DNA of 49,992 bases from Thiothrix sp. (GTDB lineage Bacteria > Pseudomonadota > Gammaproteobacteria > Thiotrichales > Thiotrichaceae), in NCBI GenBank assembly GCA_020442915.1, contig JAGRJD010000066.1:1-49992 (forward strand), written 5' to 3'. Position 1 is the first letter of the stretch. Every line of letters starts with the position of its first letter. The translations under genes were made by a program, and so were the position numbers. The notes below the pieces were generated by a model. That model was not told the DNA's origin and searched no databases. It saw nothing but the letters and a program-made list of their open reading frames with translations. Positions 33,516 through 42,310 of this stretch are shown in pieces.

Positions 33516-34348
33516 TTATGGCACGCGCAATATCGAACAAACGCAAGGCAATCAATACCATGGCCGCCTGGTCGCTGGGGCTGCTGATCTTTTTCCCTAT
33601 CCTGTGGATTGCCATCCTGTCATTCAAGACGGAAATCGATGCCATCAAGGGGCCGCTGGACGTCCTGAGTGCAACATGGACCCTGGAAAGCTACAGTGCC
33701 GTTCAGGAGCGCTCGGACTACCTCAAGCATTTCACCAATTCGGTCATCATCTCGCTGGGTTCCACCCTGCTGGGGCTGCTCATCGCCATTCCCGCTGCCT
33801 GGGCCATGGCCTTCGTACCGGCCAGGCGCACCAAGGATGTGCTGATGTGGATGCTGTCCACCAAAATGCTTCCACCCGTCGGGGTTCTGATTCCGATCTA
33901 CCTGATCTTCCGGGATACCGGGCTTCTTGATACCCGCATCGGGTTGGTGCTGGTGCTGATGCTCATCAATCTGCCCATCATTATCTGGATGCTGTATACC
34001 TACTTCCGGGAGATTCCGGGCGAGATTCTGGAAGCCGCCCGCATGGACGGTGCCTCCCTCGGCAAGGAGGTGCTGTATGTGCTGACACCGATGGCCATTC
34101 CGGGCATGGCATCCACGGTGCTGCTGAACATCATCCTGTCCTGGAACGAGGCTTTCTGGACCCTCAACCTGACAGCGGCCAAGGCCGCACCGCTTACGGC
34201 GTTCATCGCCAGCTACTCCAGCCCCGAAGGGCTGTTCTACGCCAAACTCAGTGCGGCCAGCATCATGGCCATCGCCCCCATCCTCATCATGGGTTGGTTC
34301 AGTCAAAAGCAACTTGTCCGCGGCCTCACCTTCGGTGCCGTAAAGTAA
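33512..34348 (+). CDS. ABC transporter permease (MalG/SmoG-like)
   Basis: A 278-residue inner-membrane subunit with six hydrophobic segments, from the ATG overlapping the stop of the partner permease; a second in-frame ATG two codons later is possible. The EAA motif reads LEAARMDGASLGKEVLYVLTPMAIPGM, about residues 172-198, with the conserved Gly after the Asp. The last helix ends in KQLVRGLTFGAVK, the family-typical RG-LT-GAVK tail. It pairs with the SmoF-like permease and docks the ATPase encoded 12 bases downstream. Confidence 0.94.
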   Translation: MIMARAISNKRKAINTMAAWSLGLLIFFPILWIAILSFKTEIDAIKGPLDVLSATWTLESYSAVQERSDYLKHFTNSVIISLGSTLLGLLIAIPAAWAMAFVPARRTKDVLMWMLSTKMLPPVGVLIPIYLIFRDTGLLDTRIGLVLVLMLINLPIIIWMLYTYFREIPGEILEAARMDGASLGKEVLYVLTPMAIPGMASTVLLNIILSWNEAFWTLNLTAAKAAPLTAFIASYSSPEGLFYAKLSAASIMAIAPILIMGWFSQKQLVRGLTFGAVK

Positions 34349-34360
34349 GGAAGAGATACC

Positions 34361-35368
34361 ATGGGAAACATCACACTCAATCAGGTCAGGAAAGCGTTCG
34401 GCACGGTCGAGGTCATTCCACCTTTGGACCTGAGCATCCAGGATGGCGAATTTGTCGTCTTTGTCGGTCCTTCCGGCTGTGGCAAATCCACGCTGCTGCG
34501 CCTGATTGCCGGGCTGGAGGATGTCAGTGCCGGCACCATCCGGATTGACGGTCAGGATGCCACGGAACTGCCGCCGGCCAAACGCGGGCTGGCCATGGTG
34601 TTCCAGTCCTATGCCCTCTATCCGCACATGTCGGTGCGTAAAAACATCACGTTCCCGTTGCGCATGGCGGGTATCGACAAGGCGGAGCAGGAGCGCCGTG
34701 TGGCGGATGCGGCCCGGGTGCTGAACCTGACCGACTACCTGGACCGCCGTCCGGGGCAGCTGTCCGGCGGCCAGCGCCAGCGTGTGGCCATCGGGCGTGC
34801 CATTGTCCGTGAACCCTCCGCCTTCCTGTTTGATGAGCCGCTGTCCAACCTGGATGCGGCCCTGCGGGTCGGCATGCGCCTGGAAATCTCCGAGCTGCAC
34901 AAGCGTCTCAAGACCACCATGATCTACGTGACCCATGATCAGGTCGAGGCCATGACCATGGCGGACAAGATCGTGGTGCTGCGGGCCGGCAACATCGAGC
35001 AGGTGGGCAGCCCGCTGGAGCTGTACCGCAGTCCGCGCAACCGTTTTGTGGCCGGCTTTATCGGCTCCCCGAAGATGAACTTCATCGAGGGGGAGGCAGC
35101 GGCGAAACACAGGGCCTTTGCCATCGGCATCCGCCCCGAGCACATCAGCGTCTCGACGGATGCCGGTGAATGGGGTGGGACGGTGGGCGTCTCCGAACAC
35201 CTGGGGTCCGATACCTTCCTGCGTGTCCAGTGCGAAGGGCTGGGTGAAGAGCCGGTGACGGTGCGTGTCAGTGGCGAAATGGCGCTGGGTTACGGGGACC
35301 GGGTTTTCCTGACCCCCGACCCGGCCCACATCCATCAATTCAACGAGCAGGGGTTGCGAAGCGAATGA
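34361..35368 (+). CDS. ABC transporter ATP-binding protein (MalK/SmoK-like)
   Basis: A 335-residue ATPase for the polyol importer. Walker A is GPSGCGKST near residues 36-44, the signature [15 protein letters not shown] near 134-148, Walker [13 protein letters not shown] near 154-165, and the switch His in YVTHDQVEA near 188-196. The C-terminal 100 residues are the MalK-type regulatory OB-fold extension ([14 protein letters not shown]), a little shorter than in E. coli MalK. An ATPase of this class can often serve more than one transporter. The stop overlaps the dehydrogenase start by four bases. Confidence 0.95.
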   Translation: MGNITLNQVRKAFGTVEVIPPLDLSIQDGEFVVFVGPSGCGKSTLLRLIAGLEDVSAGTIRIDGQDATELPPAKRGLAMVFQSYALYPHMSVRKNITFPLRMAGIDKAEQERRVADAARVLNLTDYLDRRPGQLSGGQRQRVAIGRAIVREPSAFLFDEPLSNLDAALRVGMRLEISELHKRLKTTMIYVTHDQVEAMTMADKIVVLRAGNIEQVGSPLELYRSPRNRFVAGFIGSPKMNFIEGEAAAKHRAFAIGIRPEHISVSTDAGEWGGTVGVSEHLGSDTFLRVQCEGLGEEPVTVRVSGEMALGYGDRVFLTPDPAHIHQFNEQGLRSE

Positions 35369-36147
35369 AGTCCATGAGCCGACTGGAAGGAAAATGTGCG
35401 CTGATCACCGGTGCCGCTCGCGGGATCGGCCTGGCATTCGCACAGACATACGTGGCTGAAGGGGCCCGGGTAGCCATTGCCGATATCGACATCAAACGTG
35501 CCCGCGAAGCGGCAGAGGCCATCGGCTCCGCTGCCGTGGCCATTGAAATGGATGTCACCCGTCAGGACAGCATTGACCAGGCCGTTACCGAAACGGTGGC
35601 ACGGCTGGGTCAGATCGATATTCTCATCAATAATGCTGCCATTTTTGCAGCAGCTCCGATTGTCGAAATCACGCGTGCAGATTACCACCGGGCATTTGAG
35701 GTGAATGTCGCCGGAACGCTGTTCACCCTGCAGGCAGTGGCCCGGCACATGATCGAGCGTGGCCGGGGCGGGCGGATCATCAACATGGCCTCCCAGGCGG
35801 GCCGGCGTGGTGAAGCGCTGGTCGCGGTTTACTGTGCCAGCAAGGCTGCCATCATTTCCCTGACCCAGTCTGCCGGGCTGGACCTGATCCGGCACGGCAT
35901 CAATGTGAATGCCATTGCCCCCGGTGTGGTGGATGGTGAACACTGGGATGGTGTTGATGCCTTCTTCGCCAGATACGAAAACAAGGCACCGGGCCAGAAA
36001 AAACGGGAGGTGGGCGCCAGCGTCCCCTTCGGGCGCATGGGGGTGGCGGAAGACCTCACCGGCATGGCTGTTTTTCTGGCTTCGGCTGAAGCGGAATATA
36101 TTGTGGCCCAGACGTATAACGTTGATGGCGGCCAATGGATGAGCTGA
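35365..36147 (+). CDS. Short-chain dehydrogenase, sorbitol/galactitol type (SmoS-like)
   Basis: A 260-residue NAD-dependent classical SDR. The cofactor loop is TGAARGIG at 15-22, followed by DIDIKRARE with the Asp that selects NAD. NNAA is present near residue 90, and the catalytic triad is Ser143, Tyr156 and Lys160 (YCASK). The tail ends [10 protein letters not shown]. Its closest functional relatives oxidise D-sorbitol to D-fructose and galactitol to D-tagatose (Rhodobacter SmoS). The ATG overlaps the ATPase stop, so translation is coupled; the ATG four codons later is an alternative. It supplies the ketose for the PfkB kinase across the LacI gene. Confidence 0.9.
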   Translation: MKSMSRLEGKCALITGAARGIGLAFAQTYVAEGARVAIADIDIKRAREAAEAIGSAAVAIEMDVTRQDSIDQAVTETVARLGQIDILINNAAIFAAAPIVEITRADYHRAFEVNVAGTLFTLQAVARHMIERGRGGRIINMASQAGRRGEALVAVYCASKAAIISLTQSAGLDLIRHGINVNAIAPGVVDGEHWDGVDAFFARYENKAPGQKKREVGASVPFGRMGVAEDLTGMAVFLASAEAEYIVAQTYNVDGGQWMS

Positions 36148-36148
36148 C

Positions 36149-37615
36149 ATGAAACTTTCTGATGCTACGCTGAAACAGCTGCCTGCCACGGTGCGGGTAC
36201 CGAAGTATGACCGTTCGCAACTGACGCCCGGTATCGTGCATATCGGGCTGGGCAATTTCCACCGTGCGCACCAGGCCTGGTACCTGCATCGCCTGATGGA
36301 TGCGGGACTGGCACAGGACTGGGCCATCATCGGTGCCGGTGTGCGCCCTTATGACGAGACCATGCGCCGGAAATCTGCGGCCCAGGATTACCTCACCACC
36401 CTGATTGAGCTGGACCCCTCCGGGAACTCGGCGGAAGTGGTCGGTTCCATGATCGGCTATGTGCCGGTTGAGGACGGCAACGGGGCCCTGATCGCACAGA
36501 TGGCGGATCCGGCCATCCGCATTGTGGCGCTGACCGTCACCGAGGGGGGTTATTACCTGGACCCGGCCACCAAGGGTTTTGATGCCGCGCACGAGGATAT
36601 CCGCTTCGATGCGGATCATCCCGAGACACCGCGCACTGCATTTGGCGCCATGATTGCCGCGCTCGGAAAGCGCCGTGATGCCGGGGCCGGGCCGTTTACC
36701 TGCCAGAGCTGCGACAACCTGCAGGGCAATGGCAACATCCTGCGTCAGACCGTGGTGTCGCTGGCGCGGCTGTCGGACCCGGCACTGGCCGACTGGATCA
36801 ACGAAAACTGCAGCTTCCCCAACGCCATGGTCGACTGCATCGTACCTGCCACCGGCCCCAGGGAGCTGGCACTGGCGCAGGCACTGGGCATTGAGGACGC
36901 TGTGCCGGTTACGCATGAAAACTTCCGCCAGTGGGTGATCGAGGACGCATTCTGTGCCGGGCGGCCTGCCTGGGAGCAGGCCGGTGTCACCATCACGTCC
37001 GATGTCCATGCCTACGAGACCATGAAGATCCGCATCCTCAACGGCGGGCATCAGGTCATTGCCAATCCGGGGGAACTGCTGGCGGTCGAAACCATCGCCG
37101 GCTGCATGGAACACCCGCTGATCCACGGCCTGCTGCGCAAGGTGCTGCTGGAAGAGGTCGTGCCCCATGTGCATCCGGTGCCGGGCATGACACCGGAAAG
37201 CTATGTGGCGCTGATTGAACGCCGCTTTGCCAATCCGGACATCCTTGATACCACCCGCCGGGTGGCCTTTGACGGCTCCTCGCGCCATACCGGTTTCATC
37301 CTGCCCACCCTGCGGGATGCGCTGGCTGCCGGTACGCCGGTTGAGGGGCTGGCACTGGTGGAAGCACTGTGGGCGCGCATGTGTACCGGTATCCGTGAGG
37401 ATGGCAGCACCATCAGCGCCAATGATCCATTCTGGGACGCGCTGCTTGCCGTTGCCACCCAGGCCCGTCAACGTCCGTCGGCATGGCTGGAAATGCCGCA
37501 TATCTACGCTGATCTGGCCCGTGAAAGCCGCTTTGCCACGGCCTTTGAACGCTGGTTCACCCTGATCCGCGACCGGGGTACTGCGAGCGCCATTGAACAG
37601 TACCTGAGTGCCTGA
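36149..37615 (+). CDS. Mannitol 2-dehydrogenase family protein (MtlK-like)
   Basis: A 488-residue polyol-specific long-chain dehydrogenase that oxidises D-mannitol, and often D-arabitol or sorbitol, to the ketose with NAD. The Rossmann N-domain opens GIVHIGLGNFHRAHQAWYLHRLMDAG, with the family's HIGLG-x-FHRAH motif. The catalytic residues are visible as Lys293, Asn298 and His301 in KIRILNGGHQ. It starts directly after the SDR gene and is the last gene of the operon. A terminator lies 66 bases downstream. Together with SmoS-like and the kinase it covers several hexitols, which all converge on fructose or tagatose. Confidence 0.94.
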   Translation: MKLSDATLKQLPATVRVPKYDRSQLTPGIVHIGLGNFHRAHQAWYLHRLMDAGLAQDWAIIGAGVRPYDETMRRKSAAQDYLTTLIELDPSGNSAEVVGSMIGYVPVEDGNGALIAQMADPAIRIVALTVTEGGYYLDPATKGFDAAHEDIRFDADHPETPRTAFGAMIAALGKRRDAGAGPFTCQSCDNLQGNGNILRQTVVSLARLSDPALADWINENCSFPNAMVDCIVPATGPRELALAQALGIEDAVPVTHENFRQWVIEDAFCAGRPAWEQAGVTITSDVHAYETMKIRILNGGHQVIANPGELLAVETIAGCMEHPLIHGLLRKVLLEEVVPHVHPVPGMTPESYVALIERRFANPDILDTTRRVAFDGSSRHTGFILPTLRDALAAGTPVEGLALVEALWARMCTGIREDGSTISANDPFWDALLAVATQARQRPSAWLEMPHIYADLARESRFATAFERWFTLIRDRGTASAIEQYLSA

Positions 37616-37948
37616 GTACCTGCCGGCATAAACCGGACGGCAACCGCCTTTCCTCCGCACCCTGTATACATGCAGGGTTTACGGCCCATGCTGTAAAGCC
37701 GCTGGGCCGTTTTTCCGTTCAGGGTGTCCGTCGTATCCGGGGGGCAGAACGAACGGCAGTTTTTTTTGCATGCCGCCGCTACCTGTGTTACGCATAGCAT
37801 ACCCTGATCGGGGTGGCGGTTGACCGTGGTCATGCTGTCTGCAGATTAAGCAGCATGCTACCATGCGGATTCCGTCATGCGCTCCTGCACGAGCTTTTAA
37901 AACGCTAATGAATGACAAAACCCAGCATAACCAACAGAAACCCGAAAA
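37616..37948. other. Intergenic region before glmU
   Basis: This 333-base gap holds the terminator at 37681-37714. It also has a hairpin CATGCTG (37831-37837) with CAGCATG (37851-37857), and a candidate promoter for glmU-glmS, TTGACC at 37820-37825 and GATTAA at 37844-37849 with an 18-base spacer, about 100 bases before the glmU ATG. The -35 box fits well and the -10 box poorly. I see no gene here. Confidence 0.35.
37681..37714 (+). terminator. Rho-independent terminator of the polyol operon
   Basis: ACGGCCCA at 37681-37688 pairs with TGGGCCGT at 37703-37710, an eight-base stem with a 14-base loop, followed by TTTT. It is 66 bases downstream of the mannitol dehydrogenase stop. Confidence 0.72.
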
Positions 37949-39325
37949 ATGAGCCTGATACCCATTATTCTCGCTGCCGGACAGGGCACCCGGATGCGCT
38001 CGGCCCTCCCGAAAGTTTTACACCCCCTTGCCGGTAAACCCTTGTTACAGCATGTGATTGATGCCTGCTGTGCCAGTGGGGTCACACGGGCCGTGATTGT
38101 GTACGGCCATGGAGGCGAGCAGGTACAGCAGGCGGTACATGCCGATGCCAGCATGCAGCTGGACTGGGCCTTGCAGGCCGAGCAGAAAGGCACCGGCCAT
38201 GCGGTGGCACAGGGCATGGCCACGGTGGCGGATGACGATACCGTGCTGGTGGCTTATGGTGATGTCCCGCTGGTACGCTCGCAGACCCTTGAAGCGCTGG
38301 CACAGGGGCTTGAAGGGTCGGCCCTGTGTGTCCTGACGACAATGGTGACTGATCCCAGCGGTTATGGCCGTATCGTGCGCGATGCCCAGGGTCGGGTCAC
38401 GGCCATTGTGGAGGAAAAGGATGCCGATGCACCGACCCGGCTGATCCGGGAGATCAATACCGGTTTTATTGCCGCGCGTGGTGCGGACCTGAAGCGCTGG
38501 CTGGCCCGTTTAAGCCCGCAGAATGCCCAGGGCGAGTATTACCTCACCGATTGCGTGGGACTGGCGGTGGCCGAGGGTCTGCCGGTCAGCACGGTAGCAT
38601 GTGCTGATGCGCTGGAAGTCGAGGGTGTCAACAACCGTCTGCAACTGGCACGACTGGAGCGTGAGGCCCAGCGGCGGCAGGTGGAACGCCTGATGCTTGA
38701 GGGTGTGACCGTGGCTGATCCGGCGCGGCTGGATGCGCGCGGGTCGGTCAGCACCGGTCAGGATGTGTTTCTGGATGTGAATGTGGTACTCACGGGGCAC
38801 GTGGTGCTGGGCAACCGGGTCACGGTGGGACCGGGCTGTGTGCTCACCGATGTGGAAATCGGGGATGACTGCCATATTCATGCCCACAGCGTACTGGACG
38901 GTGCACGGCTGGGGGCTGGCTGCCATGTCGGCCCGTTTGCACGCCTGCGCCCGGATACCGTGCTGGAGGAAACGGCACGGGTCGGCAATTTCGTGGAAAT
39001 CAAAAAGGCCCGTATCGGCAGGGGCAGCAAGGTCAACCACCTGAGTTACATCGGTGATACTGAAATGGGCACCGGAGTGAATATCGGCGCGGGTACCATC
39101 ACCTGCAATTACGATGGTGTCAACAAGCACCTGACCCGGATCGGGGACCGGGTGTTTATCGGCTCCTGCAGCCAGCTGGTGGCACCGGTCACGGTGGAAG
39201 AGGATGCTGTCATCGGGGCGGGTTCGACCATTACCCGGACTGCACCGGCAGGCAGGCTGACGCTGGCACGGGCCCGGCAGGTGACAATCAATGACTGGCA
39301 ACGACCGGTCAAGGAGAAGAAATAA
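37949..39325 (+). CDS. glmU: Bifunctional GlcNAc-1-phosphate uridyltransferase / glucosamine-1-phosphate acetyltransferase
   Basis: A 458-residue cytosolic enzyme, close to E. coli GlmU in length, that makes UDP-GlcNAc for peptidoglycan and lipopolysaccharide. The uridyltransferase domain opens IILAAGQGTRMRSALPKVLHPLAGKPLL, with the conserved G-x-GTRM and Lys-Val-Leu-His. The GYGRIVRD and EINTGFIAA blocks complete it. From about residue 250 the sequence is left-handed beta-helix, with NFVEIKKARIGRGSKVNHLSYIGD, the acetyl-CoA site, and NIGAGTITCNYDGVNKH near the end. The stop TAA overlaps the glmS ATG by one base, so the two are translated together. Confidence 0.98.
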   Translation: MSLIPIILAAGQGTRMRSALPKVLHPLAGKPLLQHVIDACCASGVTRAVIVYGHGGEQVQQAVHADASMQLDWALQAEQKGTGHAVAQGMATVADDDTVLVAYGDVPLVRSQTLEALAQGLEGSALCVLTTMVTDPSGYGRIVRDAQGRVTAIVEEKDADAPTRLIREINTGFIAARGADLKRWLARLSPQNAQGEYYLTDCVGLAVAEGLPVSTVACADALEVEGVNNRLQLARLEREAQRRQVERLMLEGVTVADPARLDARGSVSTGQDVFLDVNVVLTGHVVLGNRVTVGPGCVLTDVEIGDDCHIHAHSVLDGARLGAGCHVGPFARLRPDTVLEETARVGNFVEIKKARIGRGSKVNHLSYIGDTEMGTGVNIGAGTITCNYDGVNKHLTRIGDRVFIGSCSQLVAPVTVEEDAVIGAGSTITRTAPAGRLTLARARQVTINDWQRPVKEKK

Positions 39326-41160
39326 TGTGTGGCATTGTGGGGGCGATTGCCCAGCGTCCGGTGATGGACATTCTGCTGGAAGGGTTGCGACGTCTGGAAT
39401 ACCGGGGTTATGACTCCGCCGGGGTTGCGGTGCTGGACCGGGACGGTCAGCTGGCGCGGGTGCGTGCTGTGGGCAAGGTGGCGGAGCTGGAACAGCGCCT
39501 GCAGCAGCAGCCGCTCAACGGGCTGACCGGTATTGCCCATACGCGCTGGGCCACTCATGGCCGGCCCAGCGAGCTGAACGCGCATCCGCACCAGAGCCGC
39601 GGAGAAGTGGCGCTGGTACATAATGGCATTATCGAAAATTATCAGGAACTGCGCGATCGCCTGCTGCAGCTGGGTTATGAATTCACTTCCGAGACCGATA
39701 CCGAGGTGGCGACCCACCTGATTCACCATTACCTGCAGCAGGAAGGCAGCCTGCTCCCGGCGGTGATGAAGGCGCGGTGTGAATTTACCGGGGCCTATGC
39801 GCTGGTAGTGATGTCATCACGGGAGCCGGATGTGCTGGTGGTGGCACGGCAGGGCAGCCCGCTGCTGATCGGGGCCGGGCTGGGCGAGCACTTTGTGGGC
39901 TCGGATGTACAGGCCATGATTGCCGTCACCAGCCGTTTCCGCTATCTGAAAAACGGGGATGTGGCCGCAGTACGGTTGCGCAGTGTGGATATCTTCGATC
40001 AGGATGACCGCCCGGTGGCGCGTCCGCTGGTGGAATCCCGCGCCAGTGCTGCCGGTACCGAGCTGGGCCGCTATCGTCATTTCATGCTCAAGGAGATTTT
40101 CGAGCAGCCGGAGGCCATTCAGGCCACCCTGAACGGGCGTCTGGGCGGGGATGAGGTGCTGCCCTGCATTCAGGGGGATTTTTCCCAGGCGACTCTGGCA
40201 CAGGTGCAGGAAATCCAGTTCATCGCCTGTGGCACCAGCTACCATGCCGGCCTGATTGCCCGGTACTGGATCGAGAGCTTGACGGATATTCGCTGCAATG
40301 TGGAGGTGGCGAGCGAATACCGCTACCGGCGCCAGCCCCGGCGTGAAAACCAGCTTTTGGTCACGATTTCCCAGTCCGGGGAAACGGCGGATACGCTGGC
40401 CGCGCTGGAGAAGGTGAGACAGGAAGGGCAGTGTTTTGCTTCCCTGACCATCTGCAATGTGCCGGAAAGTTCACTCACACGTGAATCCGACATGGCGCTC
40501 ATGACCCTGGCCGGGGTTGAGATCGGTGTGGCGTCCACCAAAGCCTTCACCACCCAGCTGGTGGCGTTGCAGCTGTTGCTGGGGCTGTTGCTCAAGGCCA
40601 AGGGGGATCCGCAGGGGCAGCTCCCGACCGTGGTCCGCAATCTGTACCAGCTGCCGGCACTGGTGCAGCAGGTACTGGAACTGAATCCGCGTATCGAGCA
40701 GCTGGCCGAGCATTTTCTGGAAAAGCACCATGCCCTGTTCCTCGGGCGCGGGGAGCAGTACCCGGTGGCACTGGAAGGCGCACTCAAGCTCAAGGAGATT
40801 TCCTATATTCACGCGGAAGCCTATCCGGCGGGTGAGCTGAAGCACGGCCCGCTGGCGCTGGTGGACAGTGACATGCCCATTATTGCCGTGGCCCCCCACA
40901 CCGCACTGCTGGAAAAACTCAAGTCCAATCTGGAGGAGGTGCGCGCCCGTGGCGGGGAGCTGTACCTGTTTGCGGATCGCAGTGCCAACCTGAGCCCGGA
41001 TGCGCAGGTGCATGTCCTGGAACTGCCGCCGGTCCCGGAACTGCTGGCCCCGATTGTCTACAGTGTGCCGCTGCAGTTGCTGGCGTATCACGTGGCGGTG
41101 CTCAAGGGGACGGATGTGGACAAGCCGCGCAATCTGGCCAAGTCGGTGACGGTGGAGTAG
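39325..41160 (+). CDS. glmS: Glutamine--fructose-6-phosphate aminotransferase (isomerizing)
   Basis: A 611-residue enzyme that makes glucosamine 6-phosphate from fructose 6-phosphate and glutamine, the first step of the hexosamine pathway. Mature N-terminal Cys2 (CGIVGA) is the glutaminase nucleophile. Also in the glutaminase domain are IAHTRWATHGRPSELNAHPH and HNGIIENYQELRDRL. The isomerase part has two SIS domains with IACGTSYHAG, ISQSGETADTL and the second-SIS LGRGEQYPVALEGALKLKEISYIHAEAYPAGELKHGPLAL. The tail DVDKPRNLAKSVTVE is invariant in the family. Its 3' end is the classical Tn7 target signal, and the region right after it carries the CRISPR-Cas locus. No glmS ribozyme is seen, as expected for a proteobacterium. 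Confidence 0.98.
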   Translation: MCGIVGAIAQRPVMDILLEGLRRLEYRGYDSAGVAVLDRDGQLARVRAVGKVAELEQRLQQQPLNGLTGIAHTRWATHGRPSELNAHPHQSRGEVALVHNGIIENYQELRDRLLQLGYEFTSETDTEVATHLIHHYLQQEGSLLPAVMKARCEFTGAYALVVMSSREPDVLVVARQGSPLLIGAGLGEHFVGSDVQAMIAVTSRFRYLKNGDVAAVRLRSVDIFDQDDRPVARPLVESRASAAGTELGRYRHFMLKEIFEQPEAIQATLNGRLGGDEVLPCIQGDFSQATLAQVQEIQFIACGTSYHAGLIARYWIESLTDIRCNVEVASEYRYRRQPRRENQLLVTISQSGETADTLAALEKVRQEGQCFASLTICNVPESSLTRESDMALMTLAGVEIGVASTKAFTTQLVALQLLLGLLLKAKGDPQGQLPTVVRNLYQLPALVQQVLELNPRIEQLAEHFLEKHHALFLGRGEQYPVALEGALKLKEISYIHAEAYPAGELKHGPLALVDSDMPIIAVAPHTALLEKLKSNLEEVRARGGELYLFADRSANLSPDAQVHVLELPPVPELLAPIVYSVPLQLLAYHVAVLKGTDVDKPRNLAKSVTVE

Positions 41161-41185
41161 GCAGGGGGCTGGTTCACGGCAGGTC

Positions 41186-41220
41186 AGGGGGCATCAATGC
41201 ATGAGTGCAGCCCCCTTGTT
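41186..41220 (+). terminator. Terminator-like hairpin after glmS
   Basis: AGGGGGC at 41186-41192 pairs with GCCCCCT at 41210-41216, with a 17-base loop and then TGTTT. A second, smaller hairpin lies at 41250-41265 (GCCGCA, TCCC loop, TGCGGC). They separate glmS from the cas genes. Confidence 0.5.
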
Positions 41221-41353
41221 TCCCGGCAGGGAATAGACAGCCTGCCAGCGCCGCATCCCTGCGGCACAGGCACGGTAAAAAAAATGTCGAAAAACTTTCA
41301 TTGATGCACTTATGCAGTAAAATGTGGCTATATTTTGTCCGGAGTATAGTCAC

Positions 41354-42310
41354 ATGATTCAGCCCCTACAGGTGGGTGGCAAGGAAATATTGCACTCAAA
41401 GCGGGCCAACATCTATTACCTTGAACACTGCCGTGTGATGGTCAAAGGTGGTCGTGTTGTTTTTCTCACCCCCGCAGAAACGGAAAACCAGTACTGGAAT
41501 ATCCCGATTGCCAATACCACGGTTATCTTGTTGGGAACCGGCACCTCCCTTACGCAAGCGGCTGTCAGAATGCTGTGCGGGGCTGGCGTCATGCTGGGAT
41601 TCAGCGGTGGCGGAGGTACACCTTTGCTGGCAGCCACTGAAGTCGAATGGTTTTCCCCGCAAAGTGAGTACCGCCCGACCGAATACCTGCAAGCCTGGGT
41701 GTGCTTCTGGTTCGACGACCATAAACGGTTGGCGATTGCCCGTTTCCTGCAGGAAAAGCGGCTAGGATTTCTGCGGCAGGTTTGGGAGCGTGACAAGTTA
41801 CTGCGCAGTTACGACTTTGCTCTGGATGATTTCACGCTGGAACAGGCCTTACAGCGCAGCCAGCAGGGCATTGCCGAGAGTCCGAATGTCACCCGTTTAT
41901 TACAGGCCGAGGCACGTCTCACCAGGGAACTTTACAAATTTGCCGCCAACCGCACCAATCAGGAAGGTTTTACCCGTTCACACGATTCCGAAGACCTCGC
42001 CAACCAGTTTCTGAATCACGGCAATTACCTGGCTTATGGACTGGCGGCGACCTGCCTGTGGGTACTGGGGATTCCGCACGGGTTTGCGGTGATGCATGGC
42101 AAAACCCGCCGGGGTGCGCTGGTGTTCGATGTGGCTGACCTGATCAAGGATGCCATTGTGCTGCCACTGGCGTTCATCGCCGCCGAACAGGGCGCGAAAG
42201 AACAGGAATTCCGCCAGATGTGCCTGCAAGGTTTCACCCAGCATGCCGCACTGGATTTCATGTTCGATGTCGTCAAGGAGGCGGCACAAAAAGGGGAAGC
42301 GCTGGCATGA
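41354..42310 (+). CDS. cas1: Type I-F CRISPR-associated integrase Cas1
   Basis: A 318-residue Cas1f nuclease-integrase that inserts new spacers at the leader end of the array, working with the Cas2 part of the next protein. The N-terminal beta domain has KRANIYYLEHCRVMVKGGRVVFLT, followed by the helical catalytic domain with AEARLTRELYKFAANR (catalytic Glu), HGKTRRGALVFDVADLIKDAIVLP (catalytic His and Asp). The ATG at 41354 has CGGAG ten bases upstream; an in-frame GTG at 41324 is less likely. TAAAAT at 41318-41323 with TTTCAT 16 bases before it may be the operon promoter. The stop overlaps the next ATG as ATGA. Confidence 0.96.
   Translation: MIQPLQVGGKEILHSKRANIYYLEHCRVMVKGGRVVFLTPAETENQYWNIPIANTTVILLGTGTSLTQAAVRMLCGAGVMLGFSGGGGTPLLAATEVEWFSPQSEYRPTEYLQAWVCFWFDDHKRLAIARFLQEKRLGFLRQVWERDKLLRSYDFALDDFTLEQALQRSQQGIAESPNVTRLLQAEARLTRELYKFAANRTNQEGFTRSHDSEDLANQFLNHGNYLAYGLAATCLWVLGIPHGFAVMHGKTRRGALVFDVADLIKDAIVLPLAFIAAEQGAKEQEFRQMCLQGFTQHAALDFMFDVVKEAAQKGEALA

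Noticed and set aside
33620..35338. 572-codon minus-strand frame across the permease and ATPase genes
   Set aside because: The sense strand encodes clear MalG and MalK homologues with intact motifs. The antisense frame is His-, Gln- and Asp-rich low-complexity text, typical of a GC-rich shadow.
36056..37660. 534-codon minus-strand frame across the mannitol dehydrogenase gene
   Set aside because: Same reason: the plus strand has the catalytic Lys293, Asn298 and His301 of the dehydrogenase, and the opposite frame resembles no protein.
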